From NCBI GenBank assembly GCA_021818505.1, contig JAKADX010000044.1, forward strand, positions 1 to 33,180: a stretch of DNA of 33,180 nt. Direction: 5' to 3'. The DNA is from Pseudomonadota bacterium. GTDB taxonomy: Bacteria > Pseudomonadota > Alphaproteobacteria > Acetobacterales > Acetobacteraceae. Made by a program: the position numbers and the translations under genes. Positions within the stretch are counted from its first letter, which is position 1; every line of letters starts with the position of its first letter. Under the pieces are notes generated by a model. The model made no database searches. It was not told the origin of the DNA and saw only the letters and a list, made by a program, of their open reading frames with translations. Of this stretch, positions 5,751 to 15,043 are shown piece by piece.

Positions 5751-7308
5751 GGCCGAAACGCTGCAGCACGGCCGCCGTGGCGCCGGCCGCGCCGGCAAGC
5801 GCGCCGCCCGCATGGCCGCGGTGGTGTCCACCGTGCCGTTCATCACCCGCAAGATCCCGATCTACGAGGTGCTGAACGAGGAAGGGCTGGCGCTGATCGA
5901 GCGCAATGCCGAGACGGTGCTGGAGGAAGTCGGCATCGACTTCAAGGGCGATGCCGAGGCGCTGGCGATCTGGCGCGACGCGGGCGCCGACGTGCAGGAG
6001 GAGCGGGTTCACATCCCGCGCGGCCTGTGCCGCAAGATCATCACCGAGCGCGCGCCGCACCGCTATACCCAGCACGCCCGCAACCCGGCGCGCAGCGTGG
6101 TGATGGGTGGGGATCATACCGTGTTCGCGCCCGCGTATGGCCCGCCCTTCGTGCATGACCTCGACGGCGGCCGGCGCTACGGCACGATCGAGGATTTCCG
6201 CAACTTCGTGAAGCTGACCTACACTTCGCCCTGGCTGCACCATTCCGGCGGCACGGTGTGCGAGCCGGTCGATCTGCCGGTGAACAAGCGGCATTTCGAC
6301 ATGGTGTACGCGCATATGCGCTACAGCGACAAGCCGTTCATGGGCTCGGTGACGGCGCCGGAGCGCGCCGCCGACACGGTCGCGATGGCGGAGATTCTGT
6401 TCGGCGAAAACTGGATCGACCCCGAAACCGGCAAGCCGCGCACCGTCGTCACCAGCCTGATCAACGCCAACTCGCCGCTGACCTGGGACGCGACCATGCT
6501 GGGCGCGCTGAAGGTCTATGCGCGCGCCAACCAGGCCAATCTGCTGACCCCGTTCATCCTGGGCGGGGCGATGGCGCCGGTGACGGTGGCGGGCGCCTGC
6601 ACGATCACGCTGGCCGAGGCGATGGCCGGCATCACCTTCACGCAGCTTGTGGCCCCCGGCGCGCCGGTGATCATGGGCAGCTTTGCCTCCTCGATGTCGA
6701 TGCAGTCGGGGGCGCCCACCTTCGGCACGCCGGAGCCGGCGATGGTGCTCTACGCCATGGCGGCGCTGGCGCGGCGGTTGGGGGTGCCGTTCCGCTCGGG
6801 CGGCGCGCTCTGTGCGTCGAAAATCCCGGACGCCCAGGCAGCCTATGAGTCGGCCCTGACCATGCTGCCGGCCTGCCTTGCCGGGACCAATTTCATCCTG
6901 CACACCGCCGGCTGGCTCGAAGGCGGGCTGGCAATGGGCTATGAGAAATTCGTGATGGACGCGGACCAGGCCGGCATGTTGCAGACCATGCTCAACGGCA
7001 TCGACCTGTCGGAGAGCGGTCAGGCCATGGACGCGATCCGGGAGGTGGGGCCGGGCAAGCACTTCCTCGGCTGCGCCCACACCCAGGCCAATTTCGAGAC
7101 CGCCTTCCACACCTCCAGCCTCGCCGACAACAACAGTTTCGAGCAATGGGACGCGGAGGGGCGGCAGGACATGGCGCAGCGGGCGAATGCGCAGTGGAAG
7201 CGGATGCTGCGCGAATACGAACCCCCGCCGATCGACCCGGCGACCGATGAGGCACTGCTCGACTTCATGGCCCGCCGCAAGGCATCCTTCCCCGACTCCA
7301 ACGTCTGA
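5743..7308 (+). CDS. MttB-family trimethylamine/quaternary-amine:corrinoid methyltransferase, non-pyrrolysine type
   Basis: A 521-residue cytosolic enzyme of the MttB superfamily, which moves a methyl group from a methylated amine onto the Co(I) corrinoid of a partner protein. Family features include the N-terminal IYEVLNEEGLALIERNAETV, GGTVCEPVD, TSLINANSPLTWD and the C-terminal GPGKHFLGCAHTQANFET. The frame has no in-frame amber codon, so it belongs to the large branch without pyrrolysine, whose characterised members act on glycine betaine (MtgB), proline betaine, carnitine or butyrobetaine. The substrate here is unknown; a quaternary amine is inferred. The start at 5743 has GGGAGA seven to twelve bases upstream. 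The corrinoid partner follows 25 nt downstream. Confidence 0.9.
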   Translation: MSEAETLQHGRRGAGRAGKRAARMAAVVSTVPFITRKIPIYEVLNEEGLALIERNAETVLEEVGIDFKGDAEALAIWRDAGADVQEERVHIPRGLCRKIITERAPHRYTQHARNPARSVVMGGDHTVFAPAYGPPFVHDLDGGRRYGTIEDFRNFVKLTYTSPWLHHSGGTVCEPVDLPVNKRHFDMVYAHMRYSDKPFMGSVTAPERAADTVAMAEILFGENWIDPETGKPRTVVTSLINANSPLTWDATMLGALKVYARANQANLLTPFILGGAMAPVTVAGACTITLAEAMAGITFTQLVAPGAPVIMGSFASSMSMQSGAPTFGTPEPAMVLYAMAALARRLGVPFRSGGALCASKIPDAQAAYESALTMLPACLAGTNFILHTAGWLEGGLAMGYEKFVMDADQAGMLQTMLNGIDLSESGQAMDAIREVGPGKHFLGCAHTQANFETAFHTSSLADNNSFEQWDAEGRQDMAQRANAQWKRMLREYEPPPIDPATDEALLDFMARRKASFPDSNV

Positions 7309-7333
7309 CCCGCGCGCACGGAGAGCCAATCCG

Positions 7334-8037
<704 letters not shown>

Positions 8038-8038
<1 letters not shown>

Positions 8039-8541
8039 TGCGCGCCGAGGACGCCTTTCCCGCGCGCGGCATCGCCCGCCGCCCGCTGCCGCGCCGGTCG
8101 CTGCGGCTGTGGAGCGTGCGGCACGCGCGCGCGCTGGCCGCGGTCTATCGCGGCTTCGAGCGGGTGCTGCGCGGCGCGCATCCGCTGTTCGCCCGCATCG
8201 GCTACGCGCGGCTGGAACGCCCCGTGGCGCGCGTCGAGCTTGCGGTGAAGTCGGCGCTGTTCGACTGCCGCATGTGCGGGCAATGCGTGCTATCGGCTAC
8301 CGGCCTGTCCTGCCCGATGAACTGCCCGAAGGGATTGCGCAACGGCCCGTGCGGCGGCGTGCGTGACAACGGGCATTGCGAGGTGCATCCCGACATGCCC
8401 TGCGTCTGGGTACAGGCCTATGCCGGCGCGGAGCGCATGGGAGCGGTGGCGCGCATGGGCGAGGCGCGCGCGCCGATCGACCATCGCCGCGCTGGGCTCT
8501 CATCATGGTTGCAGGCGGCGCGCGGCGATGTTGCATCCTGA
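8038..8541 (+). CDS. MetV-like cysteine-rich protein (MTHFR_C/zinc-binding domain), partner of MetF
   Basis: A 167-residue protein. Its first 70 residues are basic and helical, followed by a cysteine cluster at Cys77, 80, 83, 92, 96, 105, 114 and 122 (FDCRMCGQCVLSATGLSC, then PKGLRNGPCGG). This matches the domain annotated as the C-terminal domain of methylene-THF reductase. In acetogens it is the MetV subunit that binds metal or Fe-S and works with MetF. Here it is a separate gene overlapping metF by 14 nt, so a MetVF-type complex is likely. Fe-S versus Zn binding cannot be told from sequence. The link to methyl-THF oxidation rests on the family and on position. Confidence 0.8.
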
Positions 8542-9559
8542 CGATATCGGCCCGGTTCCCTGGGCGCCGCTGAAACCGCTGCCGGGTCATGTCTCGCGCG
8601 GGCGGCTGGAGCGGGTGCTGCGGCGCGGCGAATTCGCCGTCACGGCGGAGATCAACCCGCCGGACTCCGCGGATCCCGACGAGATCGAGCATCGCATCAA
8701 GCCGTTCGAAGGCTGGGTCGATGCGATCAACGCCACCGACGGCTCCGGCGCGCATTGCCACATGTCGAGCATCGCGGTCTCCGCCCTGCTGATCCGCATG
8801 GGCTACTCGCCGGTGACACAGATCTCCTGCCGCGACCACAACCGCATCGCGATCCAGGGCAATGTGCTGGGTGCCGCCGCCCTCGGCGTCGCCAACATCC
8901 TGTGCCTGACCGGCGATGGCGTGCAGGCGGGCGACCATCCCGAAGCCAAGCCGGTGTTCGACCTCGACTCGATTTCGCTGTTGCAGACCATCCGGACGAT
9001 GCGCGACGAAGGAAAGTTCCTGTCGGGACGCAGGATCACCGGGCCGCCCCAGGTGTTTGTCGGCGCGGCGGAGAATCCGTTTGCACCGCCGCATGACTTC
9101 CGCCCGATCCGTCTGGCGAAGAAGATCGCCGCGGGCGCGCAGTTCATCCAGACGCAGTACTGCTACGACGTGCCGATGATGGCGCGGTTCATGGCGCGGG
9201 TGCGTGACCTCGGCCTGCATGAGCGTTGTTTCATTCTCGCCGGCTGCGGACCCTTGGCGTCGGCCAAGGCGGCGAAGTGGATCAGGGCGAACGTGCCCGG
9301 CGTGCACATCCCCGATGGGGTGATCGCGCGGCTGGAGGGGGCGAAGAACCAGCGTGCCGAAGGCAAGCGCATCTGCGTGGAGATCATCCAGCAGTTGCGC
9401 GAGATGCCGGGCATCGCCGGCGTGCATCTGATGGCCTACAAGCAGGAAGAGTCGATTGCCGAGATCGTGCACGAAAGCGGCGTGCTGCGCGGACGCACGC
9501 CCTGGCGGCGCGATCTGGTGGCGCATATGCAGGCGGTCGAGACGCAGGGCGCGGCCTGA
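8528..9559 (+). CDS. metF: methylenetetrahydrofolate reductase, MetF family
   Basis: A 343-residue TIM-barrel flavoenzyme. Family marks are FAVTAEINPPDSADPDEIE near the N-terminus, VDAINATDGSGAHCHMSS, QISCRDHNRIAIQGN, NILCLTGDG and FIQTQYCYD. Canonical MetF reduces methylene-THF to methyl-THF for methionine synthesis. In this operon the flux is more likely reversed: methyl-THF made from a methylated amine would be oxidised toward methylene-THF for C1 assimilation or energy. The start ATG at 8528 lies inside the end of the MetV-like gene. It could also be the cell's general MetF; another copy elsewhere in the genome cannot be excluded. Confidence 0.85.
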   Translation: MLHPDDIGPVPWAPLKPLPGHVSRGRLERVLRRGEFAVTAEINPPDSADPDEIEHRIKPFEGWVDAINATDGSGAHCHMSSIAVSALLIRMGYSPVTQISCRDHNRIAIQGNVLGAAALGVANILCLTGDGVQAGDHPEAKPVFDLDSISLLQTIRTMRDEGKFLSGRRITGPPQVFVGAAENPFAPPHDFRPIRLAKKIAAGAQFIQTQYCYDVPMMARFMARVRDLGLHERCFILAGCGPLASAKAAKWIRANVPGVHIPDGVIARLEGAKNQRAEGKRICVEIIQQLREMPGIAGVHLMAYKQEESIAEIVHESGVLRGRTPWRRDLVAHMQAVETQGAA

Positions 9560-9570
9560 GGGGACAGGGT

Positions 9571-10479
9571 ATGACCGAGACGATCATCACATCGGAAAAA
9601 CGCGAGGTCGTCATCGGCTTCGAACGGCGCTTCGTCATGATCGGCGAGCGCATCAACCCGACGGGGCGCAAGCTGCTGGCCGAGGAGATGGCGCGCGGCG
9701 ACTACACCCGCGTGGTTGCCGACGCGGTCGCGCAGGTCGAGGCCGGGGCGCAGATGCTGGACGTGAACGCCGGCATCCCGCTCGCCGACGAGCCGCGCAT
9801 TCTGGCCGAGTGCATCAAGCTGGTGCAGGAAACGGTGGATGTGCCGCTGTCGATCGACAGTTCGATCGTCGAGGCGCTGGAGGCCGGGCTCGCGGCCTAC
9901 AAGGGACGCCCCTTGCTGAACTCGGTGACGGGCGAGGAGGAGCGGCTGGAGCGGGTGTTGCCGCTGGTGAAGAAATACGATTGCGCCGTGATCGCGATCT
10001 CCAATGACGAGACTGGCATCTCGGAAGATCCCGATGTGCGCTACGCGGTGGCGAAGAAGATCGTCGAGCGCGCCGAGGATCACGGCATCAAGCGCGCCGA
10101 TGTGGTGGTCGATCCGCTGGTGATGCCGGTGGGTGCGATCAACGACGCCGGGCGGCAACTGATGCGGCTGCTGCGCCGGCTGCGCGAGGAGCTGAAGGTC
10201 AACACCTCCTGCGGCGCCTCGAACTTCTCCTTCGGCCTGCCGAACCGGCGCGGACTGGGGGCGGCATTCCTGCCGATGATGATCGGCGCAGGCCTCACCT
10301 CGGCGATCATGAACCCGCTGCACGCGGAGGACATGCAGGCGATCCTTGGCGCCGACGTGGTGATGGGCAACGATCCGAACTGCGCTGCCTGGATCCGCAA
10401 ATACCGGGAGCCCCCGGCCGCCGACGCGGCCAGCGGCGCCGGCGGGCGGCGCGAGGGGCGGCGGCGGGCGCGGGGCTGA
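9571..10479 (+). CDS. methyltetrahydrofolate:corrinoid methyltransferase (MtgA/MtvB-like, DHPS fold)
   Basis: A 302-residue pterin-binding barrel. It shows FVMIGERINPTGRK, QMLDVNAGIP, VPLSIDSS, LLNSVTGEE, NTSCGASNFSFGLPNR and NPLHAEDM, the motifs shared by AcsE, MtvB and MtgA. It would move the methyl group between the methyl-corrinoid protein and tetrahydrofolate. In glycine betaine-demethylating anaerobes MtgA does this to form methyl-THF. The last 20 residues are a low-complexity Ala/Gly/Arg tail. The start at 9571 has a strong GGGGACAGGG ribosome-binding region. With mttB, the corrinoid gene, metV-like and metF it completes the methyl-transfer route. Confidence 0.88.
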   Translation: MTETIITSEKREVVIGFERRFVMIGERINPTGRKLLAEEMARGDYTRVVADAVAQVEAGAQMLDVNAGIPLADEPRILAECIKLVQETVDVPLSIDSSIVEALEAGLAAYKGRPLLNSVTGEEERLERVLPLVKKYDCAVIAISNDETGISEDPDVRYAVAKKIVERAEDHGIKRADVVVDPLVMPVGAINDAGRQLMRLLRRLREELKVNTSCGASNFSFGLPNRRGLGAAFLPMMIGAGLTSAIMNPLHAEDMQAILGADVVMGNDPNCAAWIRKYREPPAADAASGAGGRREGRRRARG

Positions 10480-10482
10480 ACG

Positions 10483-11706
10483 ATGCAGGGCGGGGTCACG
10501 AGCGAGGCGACAGCAACCGGCTTCGCGCCGGAGCGGCTGGCGCGGCTGGACGGCTGGATGCGCCGGCAGGTCGAGAGCGGGCGGCTGCCCGGCCTGAACC
10601 TGCTGATCTGGCGGCGCGGCGCGGTGGCGTATCGCGCGGCACACGGGATGGCGGACATCGAGGCGGGCCGGAGCTACGCCGACGACACGATCGTGCGCAT
10701 CTATTCGATGACCAAGCCGCTCACGTCGGTCGCGGTCATGATGTTGTACGAGGAAGGGCGCTTCCAGCTCGACGACCCGATCGCGCAGTTCCTGCCCGCA
10801 TTTCGCAACATGCGCGTCTATACCGGCGGCAGCCGGGTGCTGCCCGCCACCGAGCCGGCGCAGCGGGACATCACGTTCCGCGACCTGCTGACGCATACCT
10901 CCGGCCTCACTTACGGCTTCATGGACGCGACGCCGGTCGATGCGCTGTATCGTCAGAACGGCGTCGATTTCCAGACCTCCGATGCCACGCTCGCCGAGGT
11001 GGTGGAGAAGGCGGCCGCGCAGCCGCTGCTCGCGCAGCCGGGGACCGCGTGGAACTACAGCATCGCCACCGACGTGCTCGGGCATCTGGTGGCGGTGATC
11101 TCCGGCCAGGAGTTTGCGGACTTCCTGCGCACGCGCGTGCTGCAGCCCCTCGGCATGATGGACACCGATTTTCATGTGCCCGCCGAGAAGCTGTCGCGCT
11201 TCGCCGCGTGCTATCAACGCGGCGCGGACGGGCGGCCTGCACTGCTCGACGCGCCGGCGACGAGCCGCTTTGCCGCGCCACGTCGCATCGCCTCCGGCGG
11301 CGGCGGACTGGTGGGAACCGCAGCGGACTATCTGCGGTTCTGCCGCTTCATGCTCAATCGCGGCGAGCTTGACGGCGTGCGCCTGCTCGGCCGCAAGACC
11401 GTCGAACTGATGACCTCGAACCACCTGCGCGGCGACATGGCCGACATGGGCCAGGCGCGGTTCGCCGAATCCACCTATGTCGGCATCGGCTTCGGTCTGG
11501 GCGTTTCCGTCATGCTCGATCCGGCGAAGGCGCAGATCCTTGGCTCGGCGGGCGAGTTTTCCTGGGGCGGCATGGCGAGCACGACGTTCTGGTGCGACCC
11601 GGCGGAGGATCTCGCGGCGGTGCTGATGACGCAGTTGGTACCGTCCTCGACCTACCCGATCCGGCGCGAATTGCGCGTGCTGGCGTATCAGGCGATCGTG
11701 GACTGA
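10483..11706 (+). CDS. serine hydrolase, class C beta-lactamase/esterase (EstB-like) family
   Basis: A 407-residue hydrolase of the penicillin-binding-protein-like fold. The nucleophile motif is Ser75-Met-Thr-Lys78 (IYSMTKPLTS), the second-motif tyrosine is Tyr192 in WNYSIATDVLG, and a C-terminal GEFSWGGMAST takes the place of the KTG box, as in esterases of this family. No signal peptide is evident, so it is probably cytosolic. It starts only 3 nt after the methyltransferase stop and is thus part of the C1 operon. It may release the amine substrate from an ester or similar precursor; that is conjecture. It abuts the convergent gene at 11707 with no spacer. Confidence 0.82.
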   Translation: MQGGVTSEATATGFAPERLARLDGWMRRQVESGRLPGLNLLIWRRGAVAYRAAHGMADIEAGRSYADDTIVRIYSMTKPLTSVAVMMLYEEGRFQLDDPIAQFLPAFRNMRVYTGGSRVLPATEPAQRDITFRDLLTHTSGLTYGFMDATPVDALYRQNGVDFQTSDATLAEVVEKAAAQPLLAQPGTAWNYSIATDVLGHLVAVISGQEFADFLRTRVLQPLGMMDTDFHVPAEKLSRFAACYQRGADGRPALLDAPATSRFAAPRRIASGGGGLVGTAADYLRFCRFMLNRGELDGVRLLGRKTVELMTSNHLRGDMADMGQARFAESTYVGIGFGLGVSVMLDPAKAQILGSAGEFSWGGMASTTFWCDPAEDLAAVLMTQLVPSSTYPIRRELRVLAYQAIVD

Positions 11707-13320
11707 TCAGGAGGTCGGCGCGAAGCTTTCGGCGCGCGCCATCGGCCACGCGTCGCGGTAGCGCGGATCGTCCGTGCCGGCGAGCAGTTCGCCGGGGGAA
11801 AGAAAGCGATACACCTGATCGAACCGGGCCACCCGGTCCGTGCCAAGCCGTTTGGAAAAATGCCGGGGTCGCAGCTCGTTCGGATGTGACAGGCCGGCGG
11901 CCGCGATGACCTCGGCGAGCGCCCGCACGGTGGTGTCGTGGAAGCGCCGGACGCGCTCGCTCTTGTCGCCCACGTCGAGCGCGCGCTGACGCAGCTTGTC
12001 CTGCGTCGCGACTCCGGTCGGGCAGCGGTCGGTGTGGCAGCTTTGCGACTGGATGCAGCCGACCGCGAACATGAAGCCGCGCGCGGCGTTGCACCAGTCG
12101 GTCCCGAGCGAGACGATGCGCGCGATGTCGAAGGCGGAGACGATCTTGCCGCCGGCACCGAGCCGCACGCGATCGCGCAGGCCAATGCCAACCAGCGCGT
12201 TGTGGGCGAACATCAGCCCGTCGCGCAGCGGCATCCCGATATGGTCGGTGAATTCCAGCGGTGCTGCGCCGGTGCCGCCTTCCGCCCCGTCGATGACGAT
12301 GAAATCGGGCGTGATGCCGGTCACCAGCATCGCCTTGCAGATGCCCAGGAACTCCCACGGATGGCCGATGCACAGCTTGAACCCGGCCGGCTTGCCGCCA
12401 GACAGTTCGCGCATCCGGACGAGGAATTCCAGCAGTTCGATCGGCGTCGCGAAGGCCGAATGCCGCGCCGGCGAGATGCAGTCCTCACCCATCGGCACGT
12501 GTCGGGCGCGCGCGATCTCCTCCGATACTTTCGCTGCCGGCAGGACGCCGCCATGGCCGGGCTTGGCGCCCTGCGACAGCTTGATTTCGACCATCTTCAC
12601 CTGGTCTTCCTGCGCCTGGGCGGCGAACTGTGCCGGGTCGAAGCGGCCGGCCTCGTCGCGGCAGCCGAAATAGCCGCTGCCGATCTCCCAGATGATATCG
12701 CCGCCGTGCTCGCGGTGATGGCGGCTGAAGCCGCCCTCTCCCGTGTCATGCGCGAAGTTGCCGAGTTTGGCGCCGCGGTTGAGCGCGCGGATGGCGTTGG
12801 CACTCAGCGCGCCGAAGCTCATCGCGGAGATGTTGTAGATCGAGGCGCTGTACGGCCGCGCGCAGTCCGGCCCGCCGATGATGATGCGCAGGTCGCCCGT
12901 CGGCACCGGTTGCGGCGCGATCGAATGATTCAGCCATTCGAAGGCGTCGGCGTTCACGTCGAGCTGCGTGCCGAACGGCCGCTTGTCGAGCTGGCCCTTG
13001 GCGCGGGCATAGACGATCGAGCGGCTGTTGCGGTCGAAGGGAACGCCGTCGGTATCGCTCTCCAGGAAATACTGCCGGATTTCGAGGCGCATATCCTCCA
13101 GCAGGAAGCGGATATGGCCGGCGATCGGATAGTTTCGCAGGATCGCGTGGCGGCGTTGCAGCAGGTCGTGCACGCCGACGGCGACCAGCAGCAGCGCCAC
13201 CAGCAGCACCACAAGCGCGCCCGGTTCGGTGGCGGCGAAGGGCAGTGCCAGGGCTGCGATGATGACGGCAACCGTCAGCGTGATGTAGCGGCGCGTGAAC
13301 GGCAGCGAGAGCGGCGGCAT
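11707..13320 (-). CDS. membrane-anchored FMN-binding glutamate synthase-family protein
   Basis: A 537-residue protein. Two transmembrane helices lie near the N-terminus (about 12-50), followed by the FMN-binding barrel of glutamate synthase (SAMSFGALSANAIRALNRGA, SQGAKPGHGG, DGAEGGTGAAPLEF). A cysteine set at Cys422, Cys428 and Cys433 (CIQSQSCHTDRCPTG) matches the 3Fe-4S cluster of GOGAT. There is no glutaminase domain, so it cannot use glutamine alone; the nitrogen donor and true product are unknown. The ATG at 13320 is preferred over an in-frame ATG at 13386 that would overlap the symporter gene. It is last in a minus-strand series. N-methylglutamate synthase (MgsC) belongs to the same superfamily, but its partner subunits are absent here. 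Confidence 0.82.
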   Translation of the reverse strand: MPPLSLPFTRRYITLTVAVIIAALALPFAATEPGALVVLLVALLLVAVGVHDLLQRRHAILRNYPIAGHIRFLLEDMRLEIRQYFLESDTDGVPFDRNSRSIVYARAKGQLDKRPFGTQLDVNADAFEWLNHSIAPQPVPTGDLRIIIGGPDCARPYSASIYNISAMSFGALSANAIRALNRGAKLGNFAHDTGEGGFSRHHREHGGDIIWEIGSGYFGCRDEAGRFDPAQFAAQAQEDQVKMVEIKLSQGAKPGHGGVLPAAKVSEEIARARHVPMGEDCISPARHSAFATPIELLEFLVRMRELSGGKPAGFKLCIGHPWEFLGICKAMLVTGITPDFIVIDGAEGGTGAAPLEFTDHIGMPLRDGLMFAHNALVGIGLRDRVRLGAGGKIVSAFDIARIVSLGTDWCNAARGFMFAVGCIQSQSCHTDRCPTGVATQDKLRQRALDVGDKSERVRRFHDTTVRALAEVIAAAGLSHPNELRPRHFSKRLGTDRVARFDQVYRFLSPGELLAGTDDPRYRDAWPMARAESFAPTS

Positions 13321-13336
13321 GGACGCGCCCGGCGCG

Positions 13337-14818
13337 CTACTTGCGGGCCGGCAGCCGCTGCGGTCCGCGTAGATCGATCGCTCCACGCGTCGCCGCGCTG
13401 ACGACTGCCAGCGTCGCCAGATTCAGCAGCATCGCGATGATGCCGACATTGAAGTCCTTGAGTACGTCGGGCAGGAACGGGAACAACGAACCGACCGTCG
13501 CCTTGGTCAGCGACAGCGCCGTGACCGCGGCGACGCCGACGACGATGCCGGCGATCGCGCCGGGCGTCGTTACCGGATTGCGTGGCAGCAGGCTGGCGAT
13601 CAGGGCCGGGAACAACTGGGTGACAAAGCTGTAGCCCATCAGCAGCAACGCCACGATCGTCGCGCCGCCGTTCAGGGTGAAATAGACGGCGATCAGCGCC
13701 ACCAGCGGCACCAGCGCGCGCGCCAGCAGACTGACCGCGCGTTCGGACATCGCCGGGTGGGCGACGCGGACGATGTTGTTGGCGAGAAGCGTCGAAGCGG
13801 TGATCAGGATCATCGATCCCGGCACCAGCGCCGTCAGCACGCCCGCGGCGCCGATCACGCCGACGAACCAGGGATCAAAGGTCTTGATGGACAGACGGAA
13901 CAGCGCGAGGTCGATCTCCCCGCCCTTCAGACCCGGCACCTGAAGGATGGCTGCGAACCCGACCAGGAAGGCGAACAGCAGGATGAGCTGATAGAGCGGC
14001 ATGAACACCGCGTTGCGCCGGAACACGCGGTCATGCCGAGCGGTATAGACAGCGCCCATCGCGTGCGGCCAGCAGTAAAAGCCGAGCGCGGTGAGCAGCA
14101 CGGTGGAATCGAACCAGGCGATGCTCGATCCCTTCGGCGCGAATGTCAGGAACCCTGGATGCGCCGCGTCGATCGCGGCGAACATCGGCTGCGTACCGCC
14201 ATAGTAGTGCAGCGGCAGGTAGATGCCGAGGAACAGCACGACAGCGAGGATCATGATGTCCTTGACCACCGACGTCCACGCCGATCCGTGCACGCCGGAG
14301 ACCATGACATAGACGGTGACGACGGCGACGCCGATCCAGATCGCCATCGTCGGCGAGATCGCACCGTAGGAGGCGGTACCGACGATGATGCCGAGACCTT
14401 TGAGTTGCAGCACCATGTACGGCACCAGCGCCACCACGCCAACCAGCGCCACCAGTACGCCGAGTGCCGGGCTGCGATATTTCCGGGCGAAGAAATCCGG
14501 TTGGGTGTGCAGGCGCTCGGCCTTGGCATAGCGCCAGATCGCCGGCAGCAGCCAGTACGAGATCACGTAGGCGAGCGAGCCGTAGCCGAGAATGTAGAAG
14601 GTCGGCGCACCCTTGCCGTAGGCGAAGCCGCTGCCCCCGAGGAAGGTGAACGTGGTATAGATTTCGCCCGCCGACAGCAGGAAGACGAACACGGTGCCGA
14701 AGCCGCGGCCGGCCACCGTCCATTGTTCCAGGTCCATCCGCCGCCCGCGGCCGGCCAGCAGGCCGAGCACCAGCGCCAGCACCATGGTCGCGAAGATGAT
14801 GAGCAGGGCGGCGTTCAT
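13337..14818 (-). CDS. sodium:solute symporter (SSS family)
   Basis: A 493-residue inner-membrane protein with about thirteen hydrophobic segments. SSS features are the N-terminal DLEQWTVAGRGFGTVFVFLLSAGEIYTTFTFLG (about 29-61), the long central loop before WFDSTVLLTALGFYCWPH, and the late VPGSMILITASTLLANNI. The family imports carboxylates, amino acids or other organics with Na+. Its gene overlaps the DUF3311 gene by 4 nt (ATGA), a pairing often seen for this symporter group. The substrate is not readable from sequence. The neighbouring C1 operon and MHS transporter make an organic acid or amine plausible. Confidence 0.88.
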   Translation of the reverse strand: MNAALLIIFATMVLALVLGLLAGRGRRMDLEQWTVAGRGFGTVFVFLLSAGEIYTTFTFLGGSGFAYGKGAPTFYILGYGSLAYVISYWLLPAIWRYAKAERLHTQPDFFARKYRSPALGVLVALVGVVALVPYMVLQLKGLGIIVGTASYGAISPTMAIWIGVAVVTVYVMVSGVHGSAWTSVVKDIMILAVVLFLGIYLPLHYYGGTQPMFAAIDAAHPGFLTFAPKGSSIAWFDSTVLLTALGFYCWPHAMGAVYTARHDRVFRRNAVFMPLYQLILLFAFLVGFAAILQVPGLKGGEIDLALFRLSIKTFDPWFVGVIGAAGVLTALVPGSMILITASTLLANNIVRVAHPAMSERAVSLLARALVPLVALIAVYFTLNGGATIVALLLMGYSFVTQLFPALIASLLPRNPVTTPGAIAGIVVGVAAVTALSLTKATVGSLFPFLPDVLKDFNVGIIAMLLNLATLAVVSAATRGAIDLRGPQRLPARK

Positions 14819-15012
14819 GGCCGGCGCTCCACGCTGCCCCGGTTGGCCGGATCGGAGAGGTAGATCAGGCCCATGACCACGGCCGTGCCGAGCACGCAGA
14901 ACACCAGCCAGCCGAGGATGAAGGGCAGGCCGAACAGATACGGTGTCACCCGGTTGGCGAAAACGATGCCGCCCAGGATGCCCAGGAACGGCAGCACGGC
15001 AAGCCAGCGCAT
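14815..15012 (-). CDS. DUF3311 small membrane protein, symporter partner
   Basis: A 65-residue protein with two hydrophobic helices (about 4-20 and 28-54) around the short loop ANRVTPYLFGLP, the hallmark of DUF3311. Such proteins are almost always encoded directly upstream of an SSS symporter and probably form a complex with it or assist it. The 4-nt overlap with the symporter start supports coupled translation. Its exact role is unknown. Confidence 0.85.
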   Translation of the reverse strand: MRWLAVLPFLGILGGIVFANRVTPYLFGLPFILGWLVFCVLGTAVVMGLIYLSDPANRGSVERRP

Positions 15013-15043
15013 CGCACTTCCCCCTGTGGCCGGGACGCCCGGG

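Noticed and set aside
5743-7308. Pyrrolysine-containing MttB
   Set aside because: The frame runs without an in-frame TAG, so no amber-encoded residue is present. No pyl genes are in the window.
11707-13320. MgsC subunit of N-methylglutamate synthase
   Set aside because: The partners MgsA and MgsB are absent, and the protein has N-terminal membrane helices and extra length. The glutamate synthase-family label is safer.
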